From Kalmanozyma brasiliensis GHG001 (lineage: Eukaryota > Basidiomycota > Ustilaginomycetes > Ustilaginales): 64,000 nt of DNA. The notes under the pieces are model-generated. The model made no database searches and had not been told where the DNA came from. It saw nothing but the letters and a program-made list of their open reading frames with translations. The stretch is from positions 310,001 to 374,000 of the forward strand of contig NW_015961954.1 in assembly GCF_000497045.1 (NCBI RefSeq). Direction: 5' to 3'. This document shows, one piece after another, positions 40,990 through 50,782 of the stretch. The translations under genes were made by a program, and so were the position numbers. Numbering within the stretch: position 1 is the stretch's first letter; the number at the start of each line of letters is the position of its first letter.

Positions 40990-41809
40990 GCAGTCGTCCT
41001 GATCACCTATCGGACATCCTAGTATCACCTCTTCCGACATGTCAACACAACCTTGCTCTCCCATGTGTGTCTCTTTCTGAATGCTCGTCAAGGCCATGTT
41101 GTTGAGCATCGATCATGAGCGAGTGGAATGACCTGAACTGAGGTTGATCGAAGGGTCCTTGAACTTGAGGCAGCGCAAAGGCCACCCGAAGTTGAAATTC
41201 AGAACAAAAAGGCTGAGAAAACAGAGAGTGGGGCTGCAGTTGCCTTTTTTACCTTTCCCTCTGTCACAAGAGGAATTGCATCCGGAAGGTCGTCTGAGGT
41301 CCGTACGAAAAAGATACAGAACAGGACAGCGTCAGTCGTTGGCCGTCCAATCACAGTCACGCTCAGACGCTCATTCTATCACCACCACAACCAACACCAT
41401 TCAGCTTTGAGACGCTCCATCACACACAGCCGTCTTGGCACACACCTTCGCTTGCGGTCGCTCCTTCCTTACAAGACGAGCACACGCGCATTTGCTCGCG
41501 ACGCTCACTCCCACCAACATTTCATCCAAACACCGGTCATTTCAGTCAATCGCAGGTCAGACTCTTGAACCTCTCAAACCCACCTAGGCCCTCTACGTCT
41601 TGACATCTCAGAAGCAAGCATCGCACGCTTTTTCACAATCTGGAAATATCGCTTGCTCAACATCTCCGCCTACGCCGACCTTGTCGTGACTCGAACACCT
41701 CTTCGGTCGCACGCTAGTCTCTTATCACAGACATATATTTTGGAACAGGCACTGGGAACCGGTCAAACCCAGTCGGCCTTCTTCGCTGTTCTAACACCAC
41801 CGCTCCATC
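40990..41809. promoter_or_regulatory. Upstream region of the 4E-T-like gene
   Basis: An 820-bp spacer between two plus-strand genes. The part from about 41340 on is C/A-rich and CT-rich, fitting a promoter and long leader. No gene is recognised. Confidence 0.4.
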
Positions 41810-44638
41810 ATGCCAGCCGGACCACCGCCTGGTCTCGGCGCAGCAGCACCGCCAGCAGCAGCTTTGCCTCCCAACCCCTTTGGTGCAAACGGCTCGCAAG
41901 CACCCACCAAGTCGCCCGTTGCCCATCACACCCGGGCACAACCTGCGAGCCAGTATGAGCGTCCAGCCGGCTGCCCTCGGCTGTACAGCAGGGGAGCGCT
42001 GCTAGCTTACAGCTCTTCCTTGCTGGTAGCGAAACCCATCGACATGGCCCCCCTCCGCGACTGGTATGGAGAATGGGAGCCCTACCATCAAAAGTCCACC
42101 TACTACAATTCCCGCGACACTCCACGAAGAGGCCACGCGGAAGAACAAACCCAATACGCAGCAGCTGAAGGCGAAGATGGCGTCAACAACGGTGGCATCG
42201 TTGGTGGCGCCCTGGGCGGCTTCGGTCAGCGACGGGAAGGCGCAGGCGCTCGCTTTGGAGGCAGGAGGAACGAGGACCGCGAGCGCGCAGAAGGCCTCCG
42301 CCTTGGTGAAGTGAGCAGTCGACGAGTTGCTCCCGCCGGCAAGAACCCCTTCGGCCAAATCTCGGCAAGTGGCACTTTCAAGCCTGCGGGCAATATGGGA
42401 GGTCGAGGAGGTCCTCCGCGAGACGGTCACCCGGACGGCTTCGGCGACGGTCGCCGCTCTGGCATGGGCGAGCGATCCACCTCCTACGGCAAGGATAGGA
42501 TGCGAGAAATGCTTCCAGACGATAGGAGACGCGACCCAGCCCGCGAGAGACGTCGCGGCGAACGAGGTCTGGACGCCGATGAAAGCCGAGAGGAGGGAGA
42601 GATCATCGAGTCTCCCCGCACCCGACGTGGAGGTGGAGCTGACCAGGCTGCCGACTGGCGAAGGCCCGGTGACCGCGAGCGTGCTGGTCCCTTCTCGAGC
42701 ATCGGCTCGGATCGTCTAAGACCCAACGAGCGACGCGGCGCTCAGCGTGCAGGTGGTGCACCCTGGGCTGGCGATGCCGACGACAACCCTGCTTGGCTTG
42801 AGGACGACTCGGAACCCTTGCCAGTGGACAACCGTGCTCCCTTCGGCCAGTTTGGCAGCCGACGCAAGGACGCTGACGGTCTCGATGGCTCCCACGGCGA
42901 CGACATGGCAGGCGCGGTCGACAGTATCCAGGCTTTCAAGGCACAGATGAAGGAGCGAGAACGTCGCGAGAGGCTCGCAAGAGGCGAAGAGGAGCCCGCC
43001 GACAACACTGGCGCTTACGAGGGCGCTCGTGGCGCATCGTACGGGCTGGACCGCGATGCGTCGGGCGACTACCATCTCGGCGGTGAAGGTGGCTCGCAGC
43101 AGTCTGAGCTCGATGCTATCCGTCAAGAAATGATCGCTGCAGCCAACCAACGATCTTCGTCGGGAGCCTCTCTGTACGACAGCATCTCCAACAGTCACGG
43201 AGCAGAAGGCTCGGGTCCCCCTGGTCTTCCTGTCCGTTCCAGTCGATTTGCGCGCTTCTTCGACAAGGGAGGCGCGCCTCCTCGTGATCCCCAAGCTGCC
43301 GCGCTCGCCGCTCAGCAGAAGATGCTCGAGGCCATGGGCGGAAGCAGCTCGGAGAACAAGGACGCATCCAACTTGCAAGCGTCTCAGTCGCCACCTCCCA
43401 ATGCCTCGTCTTCGTCCATCAACATCTCGGAGCTTTTCAGCAAGACATCGGTTCGTGACAAGGGCGACGGCACCCAGAAGGACGCTTCAGGCAAAAACGT
43501 CTCGGATGCGGACCAGCAGAGCATGCAGAAGCTCATGGCCATGCTGCAAGGCGGTGGAGGAAGCGGCACAGGTACGCCTACTCAGGGCAAAGGTCCCGAT
43601 TCCGAATCAGGCGATCGTCTCCAGGAGCTTCTGCGCGGTCAGGGCCGTGGAAACGGTGGCAGCGCTGAAGATGGCGTCAATGAGCGACCTCGAAGTATGC
43701 TCTCTCCGGGTGCTTCATCGAGCGAAGCTCAAGGTCACGGCATGGACGCCCGCTCTCCTCTGCCTTACCACCAGCGAGAATCGAGCGCCTCGGCTGGCCA
43801 TGGCCAACAGCAACATCACCAACAGGAGCAACAGCAGCACGAGCAGTACCCGCAGTACCAGCAGCAACAGCAGCGCTCCGAATCTCCGTCCATCGGCGGT
43901 GGTCGAGGTCCCTACGGCAACGATCTTGGCCGAGTGGGTTCTCCGACGAGCCCCGGTGGGCCTGGTGGCGTTGGCTCGCCTGGCTCAGCGCCTGGTATGG
44001 GTGGCTTCGGCGGCTTCCCGGGTGCGATGCCTGGCCGACCGCCGCCGCCTGGCATGGACCCGCGCATGATGGGTCGTCCTCCCATGGGTGGTCCCGGTTT
44101 CCAGCAGATGCCGCCTCACATCGCTGCGAGTCTCGGTCTCGCCCGCGGCCCCATGCCACCTGGGATGGGCCAGATGCCTCCACCGCCCATGGGTGTCCCC
44201 GGTGGTCCTCGCGGCCCCAACGGCGCCTTCCCACCTGGCTTCGCGCCCTTCCCCGGTGGTCGTCCGCCTCCGCCCGGTATGCCACCCCAGCTCTACCAGC
44301 AGCTGATGAGCATGCCGCCGCACATCCAACAGCAGGTGCTGGCCGGGCAAGGCTTCCCTCCCGGCGGAATGCCGATGCCGCCTCGATCGCCGTACGACAT
44401 GCCCGGTACGCCCGGCAGCAACGGTGCCGAGGGGAGGTCTCAGTCTCCCGCCGCGCAATTCCCTTACTACGCCATGCAGCAGGGGCCCGGAGGAGCCGTG
44501 TCCCCCGGCCAGCAGCATGCGCCTCAGCAACAGCAGCAGGGACAGCAGCAAGTCAATGTGGGATCCCACGCCATGGGCGGGGCCAACCTCATGGCGCTGC
44601 TCAGCAGCGGGAGGAACACGCCCGGTGGCTCGAACTGA
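41810..44638 (+). CDS. eIF4E-binding protein, 4E-T-like
   Basis: This 942-residue protein is mostly disordered, Gly/Pro/Gln/Met-rich in its last third. Its N-terminus has PPPGL (residues 5-9) and then RLYSRGALLAY, where Y59, L64 and L65 make a canonical eIF4E-binding YxxxxL-hydrophobic motif. Further segments recall the 4E-T family (human EIF4ENIF1): GEIIESP, DDNPAWLEDDSEP and SSRFARFFDKGG. Two more PPPGM motifs occur at 745-749 and 820-824; PPPG-hydrophobic is the GYF-domain ligand (Smy2/GIGYF). By analogy it may repress translation and act in P-bodies. The 4E-T assignment is inference from short motifs, and yeast Eap1 is an alternative comparison. It is single-exon and converges on the IVD gene. 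Confidence 0.65.
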   Translation: MPAGPPPGLGAAAPPAAALPPNPFGANGSQAPTKSPVAHHTRAQPASQYERPAGCPRLYSRGALLAYSSSLLVAKPIDMAPLRDWYGEWEPYHQKSTYYNSRDTPRRGHAEEQTQYAAAEGEDGVNNGGIVGGALGGFGQRREGAGARFGGRRNEDRERAEGLRLGEVSSRRVAPAGKNPFGQISASGTFKPAGNMGGRGGPPRDGHPDGFGDGRRSGMGERSTSYGKDRMREMLPDDRRRDPARERRRGERGLDADESREEGEIIESPRTRRGGGADQAADWRRPGDRERAGPFSSIGSDRLRPNERRGAQRAGGAPWAGDADDNPAWLEDDSEPLPVDNRAPFGQFGSRRKDADGLDGSHGDDMAGAVDSIQAFKAQMKERERRERLARGEEEPADNTGAYEGARGASYGLDRDASGDYHLGGEGGSQQSELDAIRQEMIAAANQRSSSGASLYDSISNSHGAEGSGPPGLPVRSSRFARFFDKGGAPPRDPQAAALAAQQKMLEAMGGSSSENKDASNLQASQSPPPNASSSSINISELFSKTSVRDKGDGTQKDASGKNVSDADQQSMQKLMAMLQGGGGSGTGTPTQGKGPDSESGDRLQELLRGQGRGNGGSAEDGVNERPRSMLSPGASSSEAQGHGMDARSPLPYHQRESSASAGHGQQQHHQQEQQQHEQYPQYQQQQQRSESPSIGGGRGPYGNDLGRVGSPTSPGGPGGVGSPGSAPGMGGFGGFPGAMPGRPPPPGMDPRMMGRPPMGGPGFQQMPPHIAASLGLARGPMPPGMGQMPPPPMGVPGGPRGPNGAFPPGFAPFPGGRPPPPGMPPQLYQQLMSMPPHIQQQVLAGQGFPPGGMPMPPRSPYDMPGTPGSNGAEGRSQSPAAQFPYYAMQQGPGGAVSPGQQHAPQQQQQGQQQVNVGSHAMGGANLMALLSSGRNTPGGSN

Positions 44639-44770
44639 GCGCGTGTCATGAGTTTTGTTCTTCTGTCCGCGAAATCCAATCTGAGTTTCACCTCTCTCTG
44701 CCAAGGTCACATCACATGCAGCAGCGTCAAGCCTTTCGACATGAAACGAAGTGTGATATTGCCGACGGGT

Positions 44771-46024
44771 CTACTTGGAAAACTCCTCATTGAACATCCT
44801 ACCAATCAACATCCTCCTAATCTCCTGTGTGCCGGCACCGACGGTGTACAGTCTAGCGTCTCTCCAGAACCTGTTAACATCGTACTCCCTCATGTACCCG
44901 TTGCCGCCCAACATCTGCATGGCCTCCGTTGTGACCTCTACGCACCTGTCGCTGGAGTAGAGAATCACACCGGCGCAATCGCGTCTGCTGATTTTGCCGG
45001 CATCGCATGCGCGACCCACAGCGTAGACGTAGCTCCTAGCGGCGTTGAGTTTGGTGTACATATCGGCGATCTTACCCTGAATCAGCTGAAATTCTGCGAT
45101 TCGCGTACCGAACTGCTTCCTCTCGTGGGCGTACGGTACAGCATAATCGAAGGCGGCTTGCATCAAACCCAGAGGGCCACCGGAGAGAACCAGACGTTCG
45201 AGATCCAATCCGCTCATCAGGACGGATGCGCCCTTGTTGAGCTTGCCCAGAATGTTGGTTTCCGGAACTTCGACGTTGTCAAAATGAATCTCGCACGTGT
45301 CGGAACCACGCATGCCGACCTTGTCGAGTTTGGGCAGCTGCGTGAACCCCGGCATGCCTTTTTCCAGGATGAAGGCGGTAATCCCCTTGGAGCCGGCCTT
45401 TGGTTCGGTTTTGGCGTAGACGATGAAGGTAGAGGAAATGGGGGCGTTGGTGATCCACATCTTGCCACCATTGAGAACGTAGTGATCACCCTTTTTCACC
45501 GCGGTCGTCGTCATTGATACCACATCACTCCCGGCCTCGGGTTCGGACATGGCCAAGGACCCGACTTTTTGGCCACTGATGAGGTCCGGGAGGTACTTGT
45601 CCTTTTGAGCTTTGGTACCATGACGATTGAGCTGGTTGACACAGAGGTTGGAATGGGCACCGTAACTGAGTGCTACCGAGCCGGATGCACGCGAGAGCTC
45701 CTCCATGACAATCGTATGGTCGAGATAACCCTTGCCGAGTCCACCGTATTCTTCGGGCACCGTGATGCCCAGAAGACCCATATCGCCGAGCTTCGTCCAG
45801 ATGTCCTTGGGCGAGGCATTGTCGCGGTCGATCTGCGCGGCTTTCGAAGGAGGCAGTTCGGCGGCGACAAAGGTGGATACGGCCTCGCGAAGTTCCATCT
45901 GGTCCTCGGTAAGGCCCGCGATGTCCGTGTTGTACAGCGTCGCGTAGGTGCGAGCCGACGAGATGCGACGCAGAAGAGGCGTTGATGTGGCGCGCGCCAC
46001 ACTGCGCAGTGCTGAAAACGACAT
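44771..46024 (-). CDS. IVD1: Isovaleryl-CoA dehydrogenase
   Basis: This 417-residue flavoprotein oxidises isovaleryl-CoA to 3-methylcrotonyl-CoA in mitochondrial leucine breakdown. The open frame extends to 46078 but only from TTG; the ATG at 46022-46024 begins [20 protein letters not shown], a good mitochondrial presequence. Acyl-CoA dehydrogenase signatures are present: [45 protein letters not shown] and [20 protein letters not shown]. The catalytic Glu of isovaleryl-CoA dehydrogenases is in the A-helix G motif [16 protein letters not shown], here E276; other acyl-CoA dehydrogenases have it elsewhere, which supports this subfamily. The FAD loop [14 protein letters not shown] ends the protein. 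It appears intact. Confidence 0.95.
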   Translation of the reverse strand: MSFSALRSVARATSTPLLRRISSARTYATLYNTDIAGLTEDQMELREAVSTFVAAELPPSKAAQIDRDNASPKDIWTKLGDMGLLGITVPEEYGGLGKGYLDHTIVMEELSRASGSVALSYGAHSNLCVNQLNRHGTKAQKDKYLPDLISGQKVGSLAMSEPEAGSDVVSMTTTAVKKGDHYVLNGGKMWITNAPISSTFIVYAKTEPKAGSKGITAFILEKGMPGFTQLPKLDKVGMRGSDTCEIHFDNVEVPETNILGKLNKGASVLMSGLDLERLVLSGGPLGLMQAAFDYAVPYAHERKQFGTRIAEFQLIQGKIADMYTKLNAARSYVYAVGRACDAGKISRRDCAGVILYSSDRCVEVTTEAMQMLGGNGYMREYDVNRFWRDARLYTVGAGTQEIRRMLIGRMFNEEFSK

Positions 46025-47043
46025 GGTGTGATGGTAGAAGGAGAAAAGCGAAGGCGGTTGGTGTTTGATCCTAAGCAAACAGACGTGTGTGTGGGTTTTG
46101 CGCGTCCCCGGCTATTATGAGCTCTCCGGCGAGGAAGGCAAGGCGCGGGCCAAAAAGGGTCCCCCCGCCGTCGTGGGGTTTTCGGCCCGGTTTGCTGGCA
46201 GCCACCCCGCCAAAATCGCTTTTAGCGGGTCAAACCTTGGAGAACCGACCCCGCGTCCGGCGGCCGTCTTCGATCAGCGGTCAAAAACAGCATCTCTCCG
46301 GCCCCGTGTTGGTCTCACCAAGACGACCTCGTCGTAGAGGATGGAGTGCGATGCGCAATCGACACAGCGCGAGCTTCTTGCGGTCGACCGAGCTGACTGC
46401 TGCCATCGTCAATTTGTACGTCTCTTGAGGAGAAAAAGGGATTGGGGAAATTGTGGCCAGGAAAAATCGACTCGACTGGCTGCGGATGATGGCCACCGCG
46501 ATTGTCGCTGCCCCCCCCGACGACCGTCAGAGTGGTCGTGATCAACCAGTCGGATGTCCGCACGACGAACCCAGCTCATCCGCTGTCGGCCGAGACCATC
46601 ATTGCTCTCAAGCACAGCCCAGTCTTACGATCACATCCCCCGCCATACGGACACAGACAAGCACGCAGCTCGAGTTGCAATACACTGTTCCATTTCGTGC
46701 CACATCTCTAATAGTTGAACCCCGCAAGAACGAGAAACCGGATCATAGTACAGATGACGAGCGACGAGATGATGTCAACAGTGACCGAGCCGAGATCGGC
46801 GGTGAATGAAGAGTTCCTACAGGAAGCAAAAGACGATGAAGCGATGTTCGTGCTGAATGATGGAGGGTATACGAGAATGGGGATGACGTGACTGAGGGGA
46901 GACCCGATAGAGGCGAATCATGTTCGCGTCGCTACAGCATGAAAGATGAACTGCGCCGGGATGCTGAACAGTCTGGGTCTGAGAAAGGCCGCTGTGGCGG
47001 CAGGGGTATAAGATATGAAAGCGAGTGGGTCGGAGTAAGAGAC
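46025..47043. promoter_or_regulatory. Upstream region of the isovaleryl-CoA dehydrogenase gene
   Basis: A 1.0-kb spacer between two minus-strand genes, containing the IVD promoter and the LTO1 3' flank. Bases 46110-46290 are unusually GC-rich, with several CCGG and CGG/CCG triplets of the kind bound by Zn2Cys6 regulators, but no defined site could be assigned. No gene is seen. Confidence 0.35.
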
Positions 47044-47688
47044 CTAGTACTTGAGTTGAGATGGATCGACGAGCTTGCCTGCGACGAGCACCGTCTTAGC
47101 GTCCGTCTTGGAGCTAGGTGACGCCTCACCGTCATGCGAAGCGTCTGCAATCTCGGCGAGCGTGGTCGTGCGCTGGGACGGTATCCCCAACACCGAGCAG
47201 GTCAAGCGGTACTTGGCACGAACCTTCTCGAGCAGAGTCAACATGTCGAGCTTGGCCAGCTCATCGTCGTGGCCGTCTTCCGCCACCTCGGCGTCATCTG
47301 TGTCATCAGCGTCGACAGCGACAGTCTCGTCGGTCGTCGGCTGACCGAGATCAAGCGATGGATCCGACGAAGTATTGGTCATGGGGAAGAACGAGATGAG
47401 CTTCTCCAAACCCGCTAGGTGCTGAATCTGCTTCGTTTGCTTGCGCGAAGTGTGCCTCGCGGCGTCGGCTTGCTCGAGGCATTCCCGCCACACCTCGGCC
47501 ATGCCTTGGTAGAACGCCACCTCTTCCCACAGCTCAAAGCCTTTATCGCGACCGAGTTCGCGTCCTTCAAAGGTGCCGTGCAGCGCGCCGTGGTCGAAGC
47601 CTTGCTGGTAGCCTTCCTCGTAGGCGGTCTCTTCGACATTGTTGGCGGAGTCAATGTCGAAATCGAACGGATCGGCCGAGTCTGGCAT
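47044..47688 (-). CDS. LTO1: LTO1/ORAOV1-like Fe-S delivery adaptor
   Basis: This 214-residue protein contains the deca-GX3 motif of the Yae1/Lto1 family at about residues 20-55: EEGYQQGFDHGALHGTFEGR followed by ELGRDKGFELWEE, with Gly at every fourth position. Lto1 with Yae1 delivers Fe-S clusters to the ribosome-recycling ATPase Rli1/ABCE1. The fungal and human Lto1 proteins end in a Trp-type C-terminal tag in many species; here the end is DPSQLKY, without Trp. The middle contains an acidic insert (TDDAEVAEDGHDDE). The start is the ATG at 47686-47688. It lies only 124 bp downstream of the WHI3-like gene on the same strand. Confidence 0.85.
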   Translation of the reverse strand: MPDSADPFDFDIDSANNVEETAYEEGYQQGFDHGALHGTFEGRELGRDKGFELWEEVAFYQGMAEVWRECLEQADAARHTSRKQTKQIQHLAGLEKLISFFPMTNTSSDPSLDLGQPTTDETVAVDADDTDDAEVAEDGHDDELAKLDMLTLLEKVRAKYRLTCSVLGIPSQRTTTLAEIADASHDGEASPSSKTDAKTVLVAGKLVDPSQLKY

Positions 47689-47812
47689 GGTGGCCGGTTG
47701 GGCGCAAAGACTGCGCGACGAATGGCGATGATGCTGGTCAAGAAGAAAGAAGCGTCGAATTCGAGCCCTGCAGTTGGACCCTGTTTGCGGCCAAAAATTT
47801 CGGTTTTCGGAA

Positions 47813-50782
47813 TCAACGACGCGCCGCAGCCGCTGCGAAGCTCTCGCTCGCTGAGCCCAAGCTCAGCGGAGGTACCGACGCACCTTCGGGCGACGACGTG
47901 GTCCCCGAGCTGGCACCGCTGCCGCCGCCGCCGGTAACGACAACACCGTTCATCGCGCTGTTCATGGCCGAGTTCGATTGCATCCGGAACAGCGGGTTCT
48001 TGCTGAAGCTGAGACGGATGCCGCCGTTCTTGATCGCACCGCCCAACGAATGTCCGTTGAGCTCCGACATGGCCTTCGATGCAGTGTGAACGTCCTCGAA
48101 CTCGACAAAGCACATGGGACCGTTTGACTTGAGGCGGAAGGAGAACTGACGAAAGCCTCGACAGCTGCCAAACACTGCTCTGAGCTGGTCTTCGATCTGC
48201 GAGAGGACCGCACTGGATGCATTGCTGGGCAGATTGCCGACGAAGAGCGTGTTGACGGGAGGATGATTATCGCCGACGACATTGCGACCGCCAGTGGGGC
48301 TAGGTAGGTCGGGACTCGGCTCCTGTTGTGGCGGCTTGGCATCTTCGTCATCTGCAGGCGAGCCGATCTTGATCGAGCCGAAGCGGGTGGCGATGGATGG
48401 CTTCTGGGCGTCGCTTGTCGCTGCTGCGGCGGCAGCGGCCTCTGGACCTGCCGAGGACGACGTGGGACTGAAACGGTTGGGATCGGCCTTGAGGCTTTCC
48501 TCTGGCTTGCTTGCGCTTCCGGTAGCTGTCGCGAAGCCGGGTGCAGGGGTCGACTCGTTACCCCGCGAGGTTTGTCTCTGGATGCCAGGTCGTGACGCCG
48601 CTGCGCCCGCGATGGGACCGTACAGCCCTGGTGGTGGCGATCCGATAGCAGGCCAGTCAGATCGAGATCCGCCCGGCGCATTCAGGCCTTGACCGATCCC
48701 GCCCTGCAAACCCCTGGATGAAGGCGGCATGGGTCCGGCGCCACTCTCGCGCCCATAAAAGTCGATCGGACCAAGAGACCCGCCCCATTTGTCGGCGCCG
48801 ATTGAGCCTTGCTGCTGTTGCTGCTGAGGCTGTTGAGCGGTCAGTGTTGCAGGTGCGCCGATAGGAGAACGCAAAGCGGCAGCTCCTCCCTGACCGAAGA
48901 AGTCGGGGCCACCGAACGCCTCATGAGGGGACAAGAGGTCACCCTGGATGGAGTTCGGGCCGCCAAATGGCTCGAAAGCGCCGGGACCTTTACCGAAGGT
49001 TCCGAATGGACCACCTTGACCACCGGATGGGGCACCTGAAGGGCCAGAGAACGGACCACCTAGTGCGTACGGCGGCAGAGGTGCTTGGCCAGGAGCAGCA
49101 CCACTCAGTCCAGAGCCCGGTGCGCTGGCCGGTGGCGGCATCGACCCAGGGACACCCTCTGCGAACCCGGGCGTAGCCAGAACAGGACGCTGCTTGGTGT
49201 GTAGATTCTTCTTGGCCATCTCGGTCTTGAGAATGCAGCCCTTCTCGGCGTCGACCTTGCGACCGTTGAGAGCGTCTCGTGCCTCGAGAGCCTCGGCACG
49301 TGTGCGGAACTTGGCAAATCCGATGATCTGCTTGATCTTGCCAGCAGCAGCAGCAGCCGACATGCTGTTGGGCATGCCGGGCATGTTGAGCGACGAGAAT
49401 GCATCGTTTGTGCCTGGACGCCCGAGACCCAACGGCAAGTTCTGCTCCTCCCAGCTGGATCCTGCATTGCCGCCGAGGTCGAATACACCAGATCCTGGCA
49501 TATTGACAGCTTGGTACGGTCCGCCAGGGCCTGCCGACAGAGGACCGGCGCCGTCCGACAGGCGTCCGTTGGGCCCAATGGTGCCGAGACCAGCTGGGAT
49601 CTTGAGTGTCGACGCTTCGAAGCCTTTGGCAAAGAGGAACATGTTGGCAAATTCTCGCTCCGACATGTCGTCGGGGAAGCCGACGATGAAGACCGTGGTG
49701 ATTTCCTCGGCGGGGCCTCCTTGCGGGGCCAGACCGGCACTGTTGGCGATGCTGCCTTGCAGGCCGAGCTGCTGCTGCGGAGGCCCGTGAAGAGGCTGAT
49801 GTGAGGATTGCTGCTGCTGCTGTTGCTGGTGATGCAGTTGGGACTGCATTTGCATGTGTTGGTGCTGTAATTGCATCATGCTTCGTGGGCTGAGATTGCC
49901 GGGGTTGGGCATTCCAAGCATCCCTTGACCAGGCCCGGGTCCGAACGGCGAACGAGGGTTGTAATCATCCTGCCCAACACTGCGAGGGTTGCCGCCAATA
50001 TGGGATGAGAGCTCGTCGCGTCCGCCAGCTGCGTAATGACCTGGTGACAAGCCGTATCGGTGCGAGCCGAGGTCCTGCTCCTGGCTCGACGACAACGCGA
50101 ATCCTCCTCTCGAGTCGACGCTGGATCCAGATGGGAAAGCGACATTCATTGGGTCCGAGCTGGAGAGAGAAGCCGCATTGGCGCTCTTCTGCGATTCCGA
50201 CGGCGCAAAGGTGGACGTGCCGTTGGGTGAGAAGAGCCCGTTGTAGCCGAGGAATGGTTCTGCGGTGGCGTTGGATGCCGAGAGGCCAGAATGCAAAGAT
50301 GGTTTACGTTGTGATGTGATGGTGGGGCCTCGATTCGCATTGCTGGATACTTGACCGATGGAATTCCACCTTTCGCTGGGGTCGCCCATAGGAAAGTTGA
50401 AAGACCGCTTCGTTGGAGATGGCGAGCGAGCGCCTGATGAGCTGCCCCCTGCCATGGCCGCCTCGCCGGATGGCTGAGGTGACGTGAGTCGTGGATAGGG
50501 CTGCATGGGTCTAGGTGCCACGAGCGCTGCTTGATTTGCAGGCGCCAACGGTGGCGACGAATGGAAAGCGAAGGATGTAGGTGGTGCGTTCTGACTGCGT
50601 GAAAGGCCAGGTGGACCGACGGCAGCGGCAGCTCTGGAAGGTGATATGGGAGCGAAGATACCTGGAGGCGGAGGGGGCCTTGAACTTTGATTATGGTCCA
50701 TGCGCAGAGAAGCAGCTGCTGTGGAGTGAAGGTGTTGGTTGACGTCGGGGGAGCGCTGCAGGACCTGAGAGCCGTCTGGCAT
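47813..50782 (-). CDS. WHI3/Scw1-like RNA-binding protein with two RRMs
   Basis: The open frame begins with TTG at 50905; the ATG at 50780-50782 (MPDGSQVLQ) gives 989 residues. RRM1 starts near residue 360 (TTVFIVGFPDDMSEREFANM) but is split by a long Gly/Pro-rich insert before IIGFAKFRTRAEALEARDAL. RRM2 (about 843-930) is complete: NTLFVGNLPSNASSA and MCFVEFEDVHTASKAMSELN. The layout and RRM2 resemble yeast Whi3 and fission-yeast Scw1, which bind mRNAs controlling the cell cycle and cell wall. Long Gln/His, Ser and Gly/Pro low-complexity regions, including a QQQQQQ run, fit a condensate-forming protein. A downstream Met (residue 28, MDHNQSS) is an alternative start. Confidence 0.85.
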   Translation of the reverse strand: MPDGSQVLQRSPDVNQHLHSTAAASLRMDHNQSSRPPPPPGIFAPISPSRAAAAVGPPGLSRSQNAPPTSFAFHSSPPLAPANQAALVAPRPMQPYPRLTSPQPSGEAAMAGGSSSGARSPSPTKRSFNFPMGDPSERWNSIGQVSSNANRGPTITSQRKPSLHSGLSASNATAEPFLGYNGLFSPNGTSTFAPSESQKSANAASLSSSDPMNVAFPSGSSVDSRGGFALSSSQEQDLGSHRYGLSPGHYAAGGRDELSSHIGGNPRSVGQDDYNPRSPFGPGPGQGMLGMPNPGNLSPRSMMQLQHQHMQMQSQLHHQQQQQQQSSHQPLHGPPQQQLGLQGSIANSAGLAPQGGPAEEITTVFIVGFPDDMSEREFANMFLFAKGFEASTLKIPAGLGTIGPNGRLSDGAGPLSAGPGGPYQAVNMPGSGVFDLGGNAGSSWEEQNLPLGLGRPGTNDAFSSLNMPGMPNSMSAAAAAGKIKQIIGFAKFRTRAEALEARDALNGRKVDAEKGCILKTEMAKKNLHTKQRPVLATPGFAEGVPGSMPPPASAPGSGLSGAAPGQAPLPPYALGGPFSGPSGAPSGGQGGPFGTFGKGPGAFEPFGGPNSIQGDLLSPHEAFGGPDFFGQGGAAALRSPIGAPATLTAQQPQQQQQQGSIGADKWGGSLGPIDFYGRESGAGPMPPSSRGLQGGIGQGLNAPGGSRSDWPAIGSPPPGLYGPIAGAAASRPGIQRQTSRGNESTPAPGFATATGSASKPEESLKADPNRFSPTSSSAGPEAAAAAAATSDAQKPSIATRFGSIKIGSPADDEDAKPPQQEPSPDLPSPTGGRNVVGDNHPPVNTLFVGNLPSNASSAVLSQIEDQLRAVFGSCRGFRQFSFRLKSNGPMCFVEFEDVHTASKAMSELNGHSLGGAIKNGGIRLSFSKNPLFRMQSNSAMNSAMNGVVVTGGGGSGASSGTTSSPEGASVPPLSLGSASESFAAAAARR

